Below are positions 14,089 through 21,776 of a DNA stretch of 21,831 bases, piece by piece. The stretch is from NCBI GenBank assembly GCA_012744295.1, contig JAAYIB010000007.1, forward strand, positions 1 through 21,831, read 5' to 3'. The number at the start of each line of letters is the position of its first letter. The stretch's first letter is position 1. A model generated the notes under the pieces. It did not search any database and was not told the DNA's origin. It was given only the letters and a program-made list of their open reading frames with translations. This DNA comes from Acholeplasmataceae bacterium. GTDB lineage: Bacteria; Bacillota; Negativicutes; Acidaminococcales; Acidaminococcaceae. A program made the position numbers and the translations under genes.

Positions 14089-14117
14089 TTGATAACTACC
14101 ACTCCCTTTGGTAGAAT
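14089..14117 (+). promoter_or_regulatory. dnaA promoter overlapped by a DnaA box
   Basis: TTGATA (14089-14094), a 17-base spacer and TAGAAT (14112-14117), with TGG just before the -10, make a good extended sigma-A promoter. The -35 lies inside the DnaA box TGTTGATAA (14087-14095), so DnaA binding would block the polymerase: direct autorepression. The predicted leader is about 140 bases. Confidence 0.75.
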
Positions 14118-14263
14118 AAATGTGCAGTGTCATTTACAAAAAACGAATTAGTCACAAAATTTTCACAAAATAAGCAAAATTATCCACATTTTAAAAATTG
14201 CTTGTGTATAATTTTTTTACTGTAATTCCGCTGCAATAAAAATTCAATGAAAGGACGGATGAA

Positions 14264-15673
14264 ATGCTAACGAACAATCTGGCTGAAGTCTGGGACCGTT
14301 TTCTTGACCATGTTCACAGCAATAGTAAAAACCCAGGATATTTAAATTGGATCAAGTCAGCCCTGCCCTTGTCAATGAATGAGCAAACCTTCGAAATAGG
14401 GGTCGAGAAGCTGTTTATCAAAGAATGGATAGAATCACGTTACGCAAATGAAATAGAAAAGACGCTTGCCCTACTGACCGGAAAAAATCTGAGTCTGATT
14501 GTAACCAACATGGATTCGCCCAAAGAAAGACCTGCAGAGGCCTACAAGCCGGAAATCATTAATAGTGTCCTTAATAGCGCCAAACAAGAGCTGGACGACA
14601 TTACTGCCGAACCTGTAAAAAGTTCTTCTGAAAGTACAGAAAGCTATTTGAATTCCAAATATTTGTTTGAAAACTTCGTTATAGGCAATTCCAACCGTTT
14701 TGCCCACGCAGCGGCGCTAGCTGTTGCCGAATCGCCGGCCAAGGTTTACAACCCTCTTTTCCTTTACGGCGACGTCGGTCTCGGTAAAACCCATCTGATG
14801 CACGCAATCGGCAACAGAATCAAACAAAAAAATCCGGATATGAAGGTTCTCTATATTTCCAGCGAAACTTTTACCAACGAAATGATTTTTTCGATTCAAA
14901 AGAACTCTATGGAAGCCTTCCGCAATAAATACCGCAATATAGACTGTCTACTGATTGACGATATACAATTTCTGAGAAAAAAGGAAAGTACCCAGGAAGA
15001 GTTTTTCCATACCTTTAACGCGCTGCATGACGCCAACAAGCAAATCATTATCTCGAGTGACCGTAAGCCCAAAGAGATAGAAACGCTTGAAAGCCGGCTG
15101 CGTTCACGCTTCGAATGGGGCTTGACAGCGGATATTCAGGCTCCTGACCTGGAAACTCGCATGGCTATTTTAAGGGAAAAAGCCGACCGTGAAGCTGTAA
15201 CCATTCCGAACGACGTCATTCTCTTTATTGCCACCGCCATAGAAACCAACATCAGAGAGATCGAAGGTGCCTTTACCAGGGTTTCCGCTTATGCTTCCTT
15301 CAACGGAGGGAAAATTACGCTCGAAGAAGCCAGGAAAGCTCTCTCCGAACTAAATAACGACAATAACGGCAGACATATAACTATAGAAGAAATTCAAAAA
15401 ATGGTCGCCAATTACTATAAGGTCAAAAAAGAAGACTTTCTTGCCAAAAAAAGAACGAGAAATGTCGCCTATCCCCGGCAGATTGCCATGTATATCTGCC
15501 GCGAGCTGACAGATTTCTCACTGCCAAGGATTGGTGATGCCTTCGGAGGCCGCGACCACACGACTGTTATTCACGCTTTTGACAAGATTTCCAAAGAACG
15601 CGCTCAAGACGCAGAACTCGACAAAATAATCAAGAGCTTTATGCATCAACTCAAAACCAATCGGTCTGTATAA
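14264..15673 (+). CDS. dnaA: Chromosomal replication initiator protein DnaA
   Basis: DnaA binds DnaA boxes, forms an ATP-dependent filament, melts the origin and recruits helicase. The 469-residue protein has domain I (about 1-80, beginning LAEVWDRFLDHV), a variable linker (about 85-128), the AAA+ domain III with Walker A GDVGLGKT (169-176) and Walker B LLIDDIQFL (aspartates 232-233), and domain IV with the box-binding helix-turn-helix signature GGRDHTTVIHAFDKI (from 428). The ATG at 14264 has AAAGGA about 8 bases upstream. It is flanked on both sides by DnaA-box clusters. A DnaA box lies on its promoter. No residue looks unusual. Confidence 0.98.
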   Translation: MLTNNLAEVWDRFLDHVHSNSKNPGYLNWIKSALPLSMNEQTFEIGVEKLFIKEWIESRYANEIEKTLALLTGKNLSLIVTNMDSPKERPAEAYKPEIINSVLNSAKQELDDITAEPVKSSSESTESYLNSKYLFENFVIGNSNRFAHAAALAVAESPAKVYNPLFLYGDVGLGKTHLMHAIGNRIKQKNPDMKVLYISSETFTNEMIFSIQKNSMEAFRNKYRNIDCLLIDDIQFLRKKESTQEEFFHTFNALHDANKQIIISSDRKPKEIETLESRLRSRFEWGLTADIQAPDLETRMAILREKADREAVTIPNDVILFIATAIETNIREIEGAFTRVSAYASFNGGKITLEEARKALSELNNDNNGRHITIEEIQKMVANYYKVKKEDFLAKKRTRNVAYPRQIAMYICRELTDFSLPRIGDAFGGRDHTTVIHAFDKISKERAQDAELDKIIKSFMHQLKTNRSV

Positions 15674-15907
15674 CCTTGTTTATAAAGGCAAGATAAGCTG
15701 TTAGTAATCATGTTGATAATATTTAGCGTTAAATAAACTGTTTGTATGTTGATAATAAAAAAAAGTTATTCACAAATTTTTCAACTATAAAATTACAGGA
15801 AAAACCTATTGCCAACAGACTTATCAACATATCCACAGGCCCTACTACTACGGCTACTAAGTTTTTATATTAATTAAGACAGTAATAATAAAACAGGAGG
15901 CGCCATC
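15674..15907 (+). other. oriC: Origin segment 2 (dnaA-dnaN spacer) with DnaA boxes
   Basis: This spacer has five DnaA-box-like 9-mers: TGTTGATAA at 15711-15719 and 15747-15755 (minus orientation), and in plus orientation TTATTCACA at 15766-15774, TTATCAACA at 15821-15829 and ATATCCACA at 15829-15837 (one mismatch at the first base). The last two touch and lead directly into the DnaA-trio and AT-rich element. I see no clear terminator after dnaA, so dnaA and dnaN may be co-transcribed. Confidence 0.88.
15838..15885 (+). other. oriC: DnaA-trio and DNA unwinding element of oriC
   Basis: After the last DnaA box comes a short GC-rich spacer (GGCCC, 15838-15842), then six triplets TAC TAC TAC GGC TAC TAA (15843-15860), then the AT-rich GTTTTTATATTAATTAAG (15861-15878). 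This order (box, GC spacer, trio repeats, AT-rich DNA) is that of the basal unwinding system of B. subtilis. It marks the likely point of strand opening. The dnaN ribosome site begins at 15895. Confidence 0.85.
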
Positions 15908-17023
15908 ATGAAATTCATTTGCAAAACAAACTTCCTTTCCAAAGCTGTTCAAACCGCAAAAAAAGCGATTTCATCCAATCCCACCACTCCAATTTTTTCA
16001 GGAATCCATCTTATTGCTGCCAATAATCAGGTGGAGATACAGGGAATGGATCTAAATATGGCCATTGGCTGCCAGATTGAGGCCAATGTTGAAGAAAGCG
16101 GAAACATCGTCGTTCCTGCCAAATATTTTTCCGACCTGCTTTCTTCACTGCAGACAGAGGAAGTCGTCATCAGCAAGAACGCCAACGATTCAACAGTAAG
16201 CATCGAAGCCGGTAAGGCGAACTTCCAGATTGTACTTATGGATGAAAATGATTATCCGGCCTTCCCCGCTATTACCGGAGAGGAAAAACTGATAATTTCC
16301 GACGAAATCCTCAAGAATCTGATTAAAAAAACAATTTACGCGCGTTCCACTGATGAAACAAGGCCTCTTTTCACCGGCATCCTCTTTGAAAAGAAAGGTT
16401 CAACTATTACCTTTGTCGGCACTAATACACATAGACTTGCGATTAAGAGCGCCGATGTGCAAAACAATGAAGACAAAGACTATTCAATGATTATGCCCGG
16501 CCGCCTTTTAAACGAAGTGGTAAACAATTTGAATTCCGATTTACCTCAGGATGTCATTATCTCCCTTTTAAACCGTCAGGTCATTATTAAAATAGGCAGT
16601 ACGACTATAGTATCCAGTCTTGTTGAAGGGGAATTCCCTGATTATAAGCGCGTCATCCCTGCAAAGTTTGCAATTAAGACGAAGGTCAATGTCAAGGAAC
16701 TGGAAGGAGCAGTTAAAAGGGTATCGCTTTTTTCCGGAGAAGGAGACTACAGTATTGTTAAAATCAATGTCAAGTCTTCTGAAATAGTTATTAATTCCAG
16801 CAGCAACGATGTGGGAAAGGGACGTGAGTCGGTCAGCAGCGTTACTGAGGGAGAAAGTCTGAATGTCGCTTTTAACGCCAGATATATATTAGAAGTATTG
16901 AAGAACATCGATGACGAAGAGGTCACAATTGAAATGAATAATTCCCTGAGCCCTGCCTGCATCAGGCCTGTCAGCGAGGAAAATTACCTTTATATCGTGA
17001 CGCCTGTCAGAGTTGTATTTTAA
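15908..17023 (+). CDS. dnaN: DNA polymerase III subunit beta (sliding clamp) DnaN
   Basis: DnaN is the ring-shaped clamp that holds the replicative polymerase on DNA and binds many repair and regulatory proteins. The 371-residue length allows three clamp domains of about 120 residues each. Family segments are MKFICKTNFLSKAVQTAKKAISSNPTTPI at the start, EGEFPDYKRVIP, FNARYILEVLKNI, and near the C-terminus SPACIRPV and YIVTPVRVV. The ATG at 15908 has AGGAGG 7 bases upstream. The origin unwinding element lies directly upstream, and the S4 protein gene follows, with its ribosome site overlapping the dnaN stop. Confidence 0.98.
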   Translation: MKFICKTNFLSKAVQTAKKAISSNPTTPIFSGIHLIAANNQVEIQGMDLNMAIGCQIEANVEESGNIVVPAKYFSDLLSSLQTEEVVISKNANDSTVSIEAGKANFQIVLMDENDYPAFPAITGEEKLIISDEILKNLIKKTIYARSTDETRPLFTGILFEKKGSTITFVGTNTHRLAIKSADVQNNEDKDYSMIMPGRLLNEVVNNLNSDLPQDVIISLLNRQVIIKIGSTTIVSSLVEGEFPDYKRVIPAKFAIKTKVNVKELEGAVKRVSLFSGEGDYSIVKINVKSSEIVINSSSNDVGKGRESVSSVTEGESLNVAFNARYILEVLKNIDDEEVTIEMNNSLSPACIRPVSEENYLYIVTPVRVVF

Positions 17024-17037
17024 AGGTGCTGAAGAAA

Positions 17038-17262
17038 ATGGAAAAAATCAAAGCAGGAATCAAAACAGAATTTATTACCTTCGCCAACCTGATGAAGTTC
17101 GCAGGGGTGCTGCAGACCGGCGGTCAGGCGTTTGAATTACTGGAACAGGGTCTTGTTACACTGAACGGCAACAAGATAACCGAGAAAAGAAAGAAGATAT
17201 ATCCCGGCGATACAGTTGTTGTCAAAGACTGCTGTGAGATTAAAGTTGAAACGGAAGATTAA
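17038..17262 (+). CDS. yaaA: S4-domain RNA-binding protein (YaaA/RlbA type)
   Basis: This small S4-fold protein of 74 residues is the one usually found between dnaN and recF in Bacillota and is linked to ribosome assembly. The S4 core is FANLMKFAGVLQTGGQAFEL through LVTLNGNKITEKRKKIYPGD. I chose the ATG at 17038, with AAAGGTG about 9 bases upstream; a GTG at 17026 lies inside that ribosome site. The stop is 2 bases before the recF start, so translation is probably coupled. The exact role in this organism is inferred from position and family. Confidence 0.9.
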   Translation: MEKIKAGIKTEFITFANLMKFAGVLQTGGQAFELLEQGLVTLNGNKITEKRKKIYPGDTVVVKDCCEIKVETED

Positions 17263-17264
17263 GC

Positions 17265-18401
17265 ATGAAGATCGAACAAATCAACTTGGTCAATTTTCGC
17301 AACTACCGGGATTTAAAACTTAACATTTCCGGCTCGGTCAATGTTTTTTACGGCAACAACGCTCAAGGAAAAACCAACCTCCTGGAGAGCATTTTTTATG
17401 CCGCCTTTGGGCTTTCCCACCGCACCGGCAATGAAGAGGATCTGGTCGGAATGGGCAGAGCGGAAATGGCGGCAGAAGTTTGTTTCAGCAATTATGCAGG
17501 GGAACACAGTCTGAAGGTCAAGAGAAGAAATAATGCCGAAAAAAACAAGAAGGAAGTCATGTTGAACGGCAATGTCATAAAAAGCAGGGAACATTACGGA
17601 ACTTTTAACGTTGTTATGTTCTCACCTGAAGACTTGCAGCTTGTCAAGGGTGAGCCTGCCTTGCGCAGGCGTTTTCTTGATATGGAGATTGCTCAGACGA
17701 ACCGCTCTTATTACGCCAACCTTGTTAAATACAACAGAATCGTGCAGCAAAGAAATAAACTTTTGAAAGAAGCACGGGAAAACGGCATTAATGAGAAATT
17801 AATCGAAGTCTGGGATGAAGAATTAGCTTCAGGAGCTGCCGCGATAATGGTAACAAGAATCCGTGTGCTGCAAAAAATCAATGAGCTTGCCGGTGATGTT
17901 TACAAAGAAATAGCAAGTCGAAAGGAAGAATTAGTAGTCAATTACGAGTTGAAAACTAATTCTTCCGCTCTTATTTTGTCAGAAGAAAAGAGCCGGGAAG
18001 AGTGGCGTAATTGGTATCTTGAAAGCCTGAAGGAACGCCGTGCGGCGGATATTGCGCGCGGAAGTACCGGCATCGGGCCACATCGCGACGATCTTGTCCT
18101 GACCGTTAACGAGGATAATTTAAAGTCTTTCGGTTCCCAGGGACAGCAACGAAGCAGCGCTCTGGCGCTGAAGCTGGCCGAGATGGAATATGTTAAAGAA
18201 GAGACAGGAGAGTATCCGGTGCTTTTGCTGGACGATGTGATGAGCGAGCTTGACAGCGAGCGGCGCAGGCAGATTTTGCATTTCATAGACGGTCGGGTAC
18301 AAACCTTTATCACGGTTAATGATAAAAATTTAATACCTGTTTTGCCGGAAAACAAATATTTTCGCGTGCACAATGGTATTGTCTGTGAGGAGAAAGCGTG
18401 A
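17265..18401 (+). CDS. recF: DNA replication and repair protein RecF
   Basis: RecF is an SMC-like ABC ATPase that, with RecO and RecR, loads RecA at gaps and stalled forks. The 378-residue protein has Walker A GNNAQGKTN (30-38), the ABC signature SFGSQGQQR (288-296) and Walker B LLLDDVMSELD (320-330). The N-terminal IEQINLVNFRNYRDLKL is diagnostic. The ATG at 17265 follows the S4 gene by 2 bases. The stop TGA overlaps the GTG start of the next gene (GTGA), so the two proteins are probably made in a coupled way. Confidence 0.97.
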   Translation: MKIEQINLVNFRNYRDLKLNISGSVNVFYGNNAQGKTNLLESIFYAAFGLSHRTGNEEDLVGMGRAEMAAEVCFSNYAGEHSLKVKRRNNAEKNKKEVMLNGNVIKSREHYGTFNVVMFSPEDLQLVKGEPALRRRFLDMEIAQTNRSYYANLVKYNRIVQQRNKLLKEARENGINEKLIEVWDEELASGAAAIMVTRIRVLQKINELAGDVYKEIASRKEELVVNYELKTNSSALILSEEKSREEWRNWYLESLKERRAADIARGSTGIGPHRDDLVLTVNEDNLKSFGSQGQQRSSALALKLAEMEYVKEETGEYPVLLLDDVMSELDSERRRQILHFIDGRVQTFITVNDKNLIPVLPENKYFRVHNGIVCEEKA

Positions 18402-19282
18402 AGCAGATAGAAGCAACCATTATTAAAATTGTGAAGAATAAGGCCGGACGTGAAAAATTTCTCCTGTATTGCCTGAAAAGCCGTTGGGAACAAATCATGG
18501 GCGTCCAGATTGCCAAACATTCTGCCCCTACGCGTCTTGAGCGCGGAATTTTGTACGTCAATACCGATAACCCAGCCTGGTCTCATAATCTCTTGATGAT
18601 GAAGCTTCAGCTTCTCGTAAAAATCAGGCATAGTATACTTTCCGCAGTTTCTTTAAAAACGGCGGAAGCGACTATCAAAGACATGATGTTTCAAAACGGT
18701 CTGCCCAAAAATACGGGCAATGAGGAAACTGAAGAAGACGAAGTCAGAATTGTGCCAGCTCCTTTAAGCAGGGAGGAAGAAAGTGAGATTGAAAAACACT
18801 TGTCAGGTCTTGCTTCCCAGAAGCTAAAAACAGTATTGGCGAGGGTAATGAAGAACGATAAAAAACGAAAAAATGCCATAAAGGCAGCTTTCTCGCAAAA
18901 TTGCAAAAATTGTGGTGTCCCAATTATAGGAGAAGAAAACTATTGTCCTGCATGTCAGAGAGAAAGAAAAGAGCAAATTTACCAAAAAACAGCGGAAATT
19001 TTAAATACCGCGCCCTGGCTGTCCTACGAAGAGTGTATAAATTTTGTTAATTGTGATAAAATGTTATTCAGTGAAATCAGGGACAGGCTGAAAATGAAGA
19101 CGTACCAAAAATTAAAAGATGAAGACTGTGACAGCAATACAAAAATTTTCGCCACGCTTTTGGAGCTTGGTATTGAGCCTAAAAAGCTGACGGAAGAAAT
19201 TATTGAGGAAACAACGGAGAAACTGCGGAGGGACATGAATGTATTTACATTTAGGCGCGGATTGCGTAGTGAAAAGCACTGA
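18398..19282 (+). CDS. DUF721 (DciA-like) protein with a zinc-ribbon module
   Basis: The first 100 residues or so resemble DUF721, the family that includes DciA, a loader of the DnaB helicase in many bacteria: RWEQIMGVQIAKHSAPTRLERG, ILYVNTDNPAWSHNLLMMK and LQLLVKIR. A charged linker follows (about 103-165). Then comes a zinc-ribbon pattern C169-x2-C172-x10-C183-x2-C186 and about 100 residues of mostly helical, charged sequence that I do not recognise. The total of 294 residues is well above a simple DciA. The start is a GTG at 18398, with GAGGAG 5 bases upstream, and it overlaps the recF stop. The 3' end overlaps remB by 44 bases. The position between recF and gyrB suggests a replication or repair role. 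Helicase loading is inferred, not shown. Confidence 0.8.
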   Translation: MKQIEATIIKIVKNKAGREKFLLYCLKSRWEQIMGVQIAKHSAPTRLERGILYVNTDNPAWSHNLLMMKLQLLVKIRHSILSAVSLKTAEATIKDMMFQNGLPKNTGNEETEEDEVRIVPAPLSREEESEIEKHLSGLASQKLKTVLARVMKNDKKRKNAIKAAFSQNCKNCGVPIIGEENYCPACQRERKEQIYQKTAEILNTAPWLSYEECINFVNCDKMLFSEIRDRLKMKTYQKLKDEDCDSNTKIFATLLELGIEPKKLTEEIIEETTEKLRRDMNVFTFRRGLRSEKH

Positions 19283-19511
19283 AATTGTGGGAATCTTCAG
19301 CTTGCTGGATAAAAAAGCCAATATTTATGATAATTTTATCAAGCCTAACCTCAGTAATGGCAAATATCGGATTATCGACCTGACCGGCGAAGTTTTTCCC
19401 TCTACCTGCATTCTGACCAAGGACGCATTGTATTTGTCCGGAATTTCTCCAGGCACCTTAAAAAGAAGAAAAGAAGAAGATTTTGGTATAAACGCAGTAT
19501 ATAAAAGATAA
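19239..19511 (+). CDS. remB: Extracellular matrix regulator RemB-like (DUF370)
   Basis: This 90-residue protein belongs to the RemA/RemB (DUF370) family and corresponds in position to B. subtilis yaaB/remB, before gyrB. The opening MYLHLGADCVVKSTEIVGIF is the clearest family mark, and the C-terminal part contains DALYLSGISPGTLKRR. RemA relatives are DNA-binding regulators of matrix and osmoprotection genes; the role of RemB here is inferred. The ATG at 19239 has GGAGGG 6 bases upstream, inside the end of the preceding gene, so the two frames overlap by 44 bases. gyrB begins 18 bases downstream. Confidence 0.9.
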   Translation: MYLHLGADCVVKSTEIVGIFSLLDKKANIYDNFIKPNLSNGKYRIIDLTGEVFPSTCILTKDALYLSGISPGTLKRRKEEDFGINAVYKR

Positions 19512-19529
19512 AAGTTATCGGAGGTTTAT

Positions 19530-21452
19530 ATGACTAGTATTGAAGAAGAAATTGCAGTACATGGCAGTTATGATGCGGGACAAATCCAGGTATTAGAGGG
19601 TTTGGAAGCCGTCAGAAAACGTCCGAGCATGTATATTGGCAGTATTTCCAGCCGCGGCTTGCATCATCTTGTTTCCGAAGTTGTTGACAACAGTATTGAC
19701 GAAGCTCTGGCGGGATATTGTACGTTTATCCGGGTCCTGATTCACAAGGACAACAGCATAACGGTCAGCGACAACGGCCGCGGTATTCCCGTCGATATGC
19801 ATAAGGTGGGAAAACCTGCGGTTGAAGTTGTTATGACTATCCTTCATGCCGGCGGCAAGTTCGGCGACGAAGGCTATAAAGTTTCGGGCGGACTTCATGG
19901 CGTTGGTGTTTCCTGTGTCAATGCCCTGAGTGAGAAAATGGAAGTAGAGGTAAGAAGAGGCGGGAAAATCTATGGAATTGAATTTTCCAAAGGCAAAACC
20001 ACCCGTCCCCTGTTTGAAAAAGGTGTCACGGAAGAAACGGGCACAACGGTACATTTCATTCCAGACAACACTATTTTTACCGAAACAGTTTACAGTTACG
20101 AAACACTGCGTCTCAGAATACGTGAGCTGGCCTTTTTAAACAAGGGAATAAAAATCGAGCTTAGAGACGAACGCACTGAAGAGGGCGAGGTTTTCCACTA
20201 CGAAGGCGGCATTGTTTCCTTTGTAAATTATATCAATCGCAGCAAGACCGCCATTAACGAGAAGCCAATCTATATCGAGGGAGAAAGAGATGGCAACATT
20301 GTTGAAGTGGCCTTGCAGTATACCGATACCTACAATGAGAACATCTTTACCTATGTCAATAATATCAATACGGAAGAAGGCGGCACTCATTTAAGCGGTC
20401 TCAAGCAGGCACTGACAAGGTCTATCAACGACTATGCCCGTAAAATCAACTCTCTGAAGGAAGGCGACGACAATCTGAGCGGAGACGACGTCAGGGAAGG
20501 TTTGACCGCCGTACTTAGCTTAAAGATCAGAGATCCGCAGTTTGAAGGACAAACAAAAACAAAACTCGGCAACAGCGAACTGAGGGGCATTGTCGACAAT
20601 ATGCTGAGCGAAGGCCTGACCGAGTTTTTTGATGAAAATCCCGTAGAAGCGAAAAAAATAGTGGAAAAATCGATAATTTCTGCCCGTGCCCGTGCCGCAG
20701 CAAGAAAAGCCAGGGAATTAACGAGGCGCAAAAGCGCCCTCGAAAGTAGTTCGCTGCCCGGCAAGCTGGCCGACTGCTCAAGCCGTGACGCGGAAAAAAC
20801 CGAGATTTACCTTGTTGAGGGAGATTCGGCCGGCGGCAGTGCCAAGCAGGGACGCGACAGATCCTTTCAGGCTATCCTGCCTTTGCGCGGAAAAATCCTG
20901 AATGTAGAGAAGTCACGCCTTGACAAGATTCTTGGCAATGAAGAGATAAGATCAATGATCACTGCCTTCGGCAGCGGTATCGGTGAAGAATTTGACCTTT
21001 CGAAGGCTCGTTACGGCAAAATCATCATCATGACAGACGCCGACGTTGATGGAGCCCATATACGCACTCTTTTGCTGACCTTTTTCTACCGTTATATGCA
21101 GCCTATGATCAAGGCCGGCCATGTTTATATTGCCCAGCCCCCTCTGTATCTTGTCAGAAAAGGGCAAAAACATTATTACGCCTACAGCGACGAGGAGCTG
21201 CAAAAAACACTCGACGAAGTCGGCAGGGAAAGCAATCCCTACGTTCAGCGCTATAAGGGCCTTGGTGAAATGAATCCCGAACAACTTTGGGAAACGACGA
21301 TGAATCCGGCAGGACGGACAATACTTCAGGTCCGCCTGGAGGACGCGGCCGAAGCGGACAATATCTTCTCCATTCTTATGGGTGACAAGGTTGAGCCGCG
21401 ACGTCAGTTTATCGAGGAAAATGCCAACAAAGTCCGCAATCTTGATTTGTAA
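19530..21452 (+). CDS. gyrB: DNA gyrase subunit B
   Basis: GyrB is the ATPase subunit of gyrase, which introduces negative supercoils and is the target of aminocoumarins. The 640-residue length matches the short Gram-positive type without the large insertion. The GHKL ATPase motifs are present: RPSMYIG (31-37), EVVDNSIDEA (50-59; catalytic Glu50, Asn54), DNGRGIP (81-87) and GGLHGVGVSCVNALS. The Toprim domain has EGDSAGG (430-436) and DADVD (503-507). The tail KGLGEMNPEQLWETTMNP and the final VRNLDL are typical. The ATG at 19530 has GGAGG 5 bases upstream. Gyrase activity next to the origin would affect opening of the palindromic and AT-rich origin elements. Confidence 0.98.
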   Translation: MTSIEEEIAVHGSYDAGQIQVLEGLEAVRKRPSMYIGSISSRGLHHLVSEVVDNSIDEALAGYCTFIRVLIHKDNSITVSDNGRGIPVDMHKVGKPAVEVVMTILHAGGKFGDEGYKVSGGLHGVGVSCVNALSEKMEVEVRRGGKIYGIEFSKGKTTRPLFEKGVTEETGTTVHFIPDNTIFTETVYSYETLRLRIRELAFLNKGIKIELRDERTEEGEVFHYEGGIVSFVNYINRSKTAINEKPIYIEGERDGNIVEVALQYTDTYNENIFTYVNNINTEEGGTHLSGLKQALTRSINDYARKINSLKEGDDNLSGDDVREGLTAVLSLKIRDPQFEGQTKTKLGNSELRGIVDNMLSEGLTEFFDENPVEAKKIVEKSIISARARAAARKARELTRRKSALESSSLPGKLADCSSRDAEKTEIYLVEGDSAGGSAKQGRDRSFQAILPLRGKILNVEKSRLDKILGNEEIRSMITAFGSGIGEEFDLSKARYGKIIIMTDADVDGAHIRTLLLTFFYRYMQPMIKAGHVYIAQPPLYLVRKGQKHYYAYSDEELQKTLDEVGRESNPYVQRYKGLGEMNPEQLWETTMNPAGRTILQVRLEDAAEADNIFSILMGDKVEPRRQFIEENANKVRNLDL

Positions 21453-21467
21453 GGCAGGTATAAAACT

Positions 21468-21773
21468 ATGAAGATAAAGAAAAACCTATCCGATGCCGAG
21501 ATGTTTAAGGGGTATCAGGAGCAAAAAAGCTTTGAGACAGAGTATGGTCCGGCTGACGGCAGTAAGTCCGCTCCCGTGGCCAAAGACAATAAAGGCCAGG
21601 GGAAGGAATTGTTCTTGTCCGGAGAAGCCTTAGAAAAATTAAACAAATACCTGCTCGAAATGAGTATGGAATGGTTCAAAAACGGCAACGGCGAAGCAGA
21701 ATGGAAGGTTATCAAGGAAAAGGAACAAATAGTTATCAAAGCCGTTCAGCCAAAGAGAAAGGCTGTAAAATAA
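21468..21773 (+). CDS. Hypothetical protein, 101 residues
   Basis: I do not recognise this protein. It starts MKIKKNLSDAEMFKGYQEQK, is rich in lysine and glutamate, has a polar low-complexity middle (about 27-45), then a helical segment FLSGEALEKLNKYLLEMSME and a C-terminal part that alternates like a strand (EAEWKVIKEKEQIVIKAV). There is no signal peptide or membrane segment. The ATG at 21468 is 15 bases after the gyrB stop, with a modest AAGGCAGG upstream, so it is likely co-transcribed with gyrB. Codon use resembles its neighbours. It is probably cytoplasmic. A real gene is likely because the frame is full length, follows gyrB closely and keeps the strand order. Confidence 0.7.
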   Translation: MKIKKNLSDAEMFKGYQEQKSFETEYGPADGSKSAPVAKDNKGQGKELFLSGEALEKLNKYLLEMSMEWFKNGNGEAEWKVIKEKEQIVIKAVQPKRKAVK

Positions 21774-21776
21774 GCA

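Larger units (their letters stand above)
13998..14263. other. oriC: Origin segment 1 (rpmH-dnaA spacer) with DnaA boxes
   Basis: This non-coding spacer separates the divergent rpmH and dnaA genes. I count five DnaA-box-like 9-mers. Exact TTATCCACA occurs at 14045-14053 (+) and 14180-14188 (+), and as its complement at 14056-14064. TTATCAACA is at 14087-14095 (-) and the variant TTATACACA at 14203-14211 (-). The DNA is AT-rich. With the dnaA-dnaN segment it forms a bipartite origin like that of B. subtilis. Confidence 0.88.

Noticed and set aside
14203..14212. TATAAT at 14207-14212 as the main dnaA promoter
   Set aside because: The -10 is perfect, but no acceptable -35 lies 16-18 bases upstream (CCACAT). 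The 9-mer at 14203-14211 also reads as a DnaA-box variant. The promoter at 14089-14117 is better.
15763..15791. A dnaN promoter with TATAAA at 15786-15791
   Set aside because: No convincing -35 at the right distance; dnaN may be transcribed from dnaA or from a promoter I cannot define.
17942..18631. Minus-strand open frame of 229 codons opposite recF and the DUF721 gene
   Set aside because: It spans two real genes on the other strand, is against the gene direction of the arm, and shows no recognisable domain.
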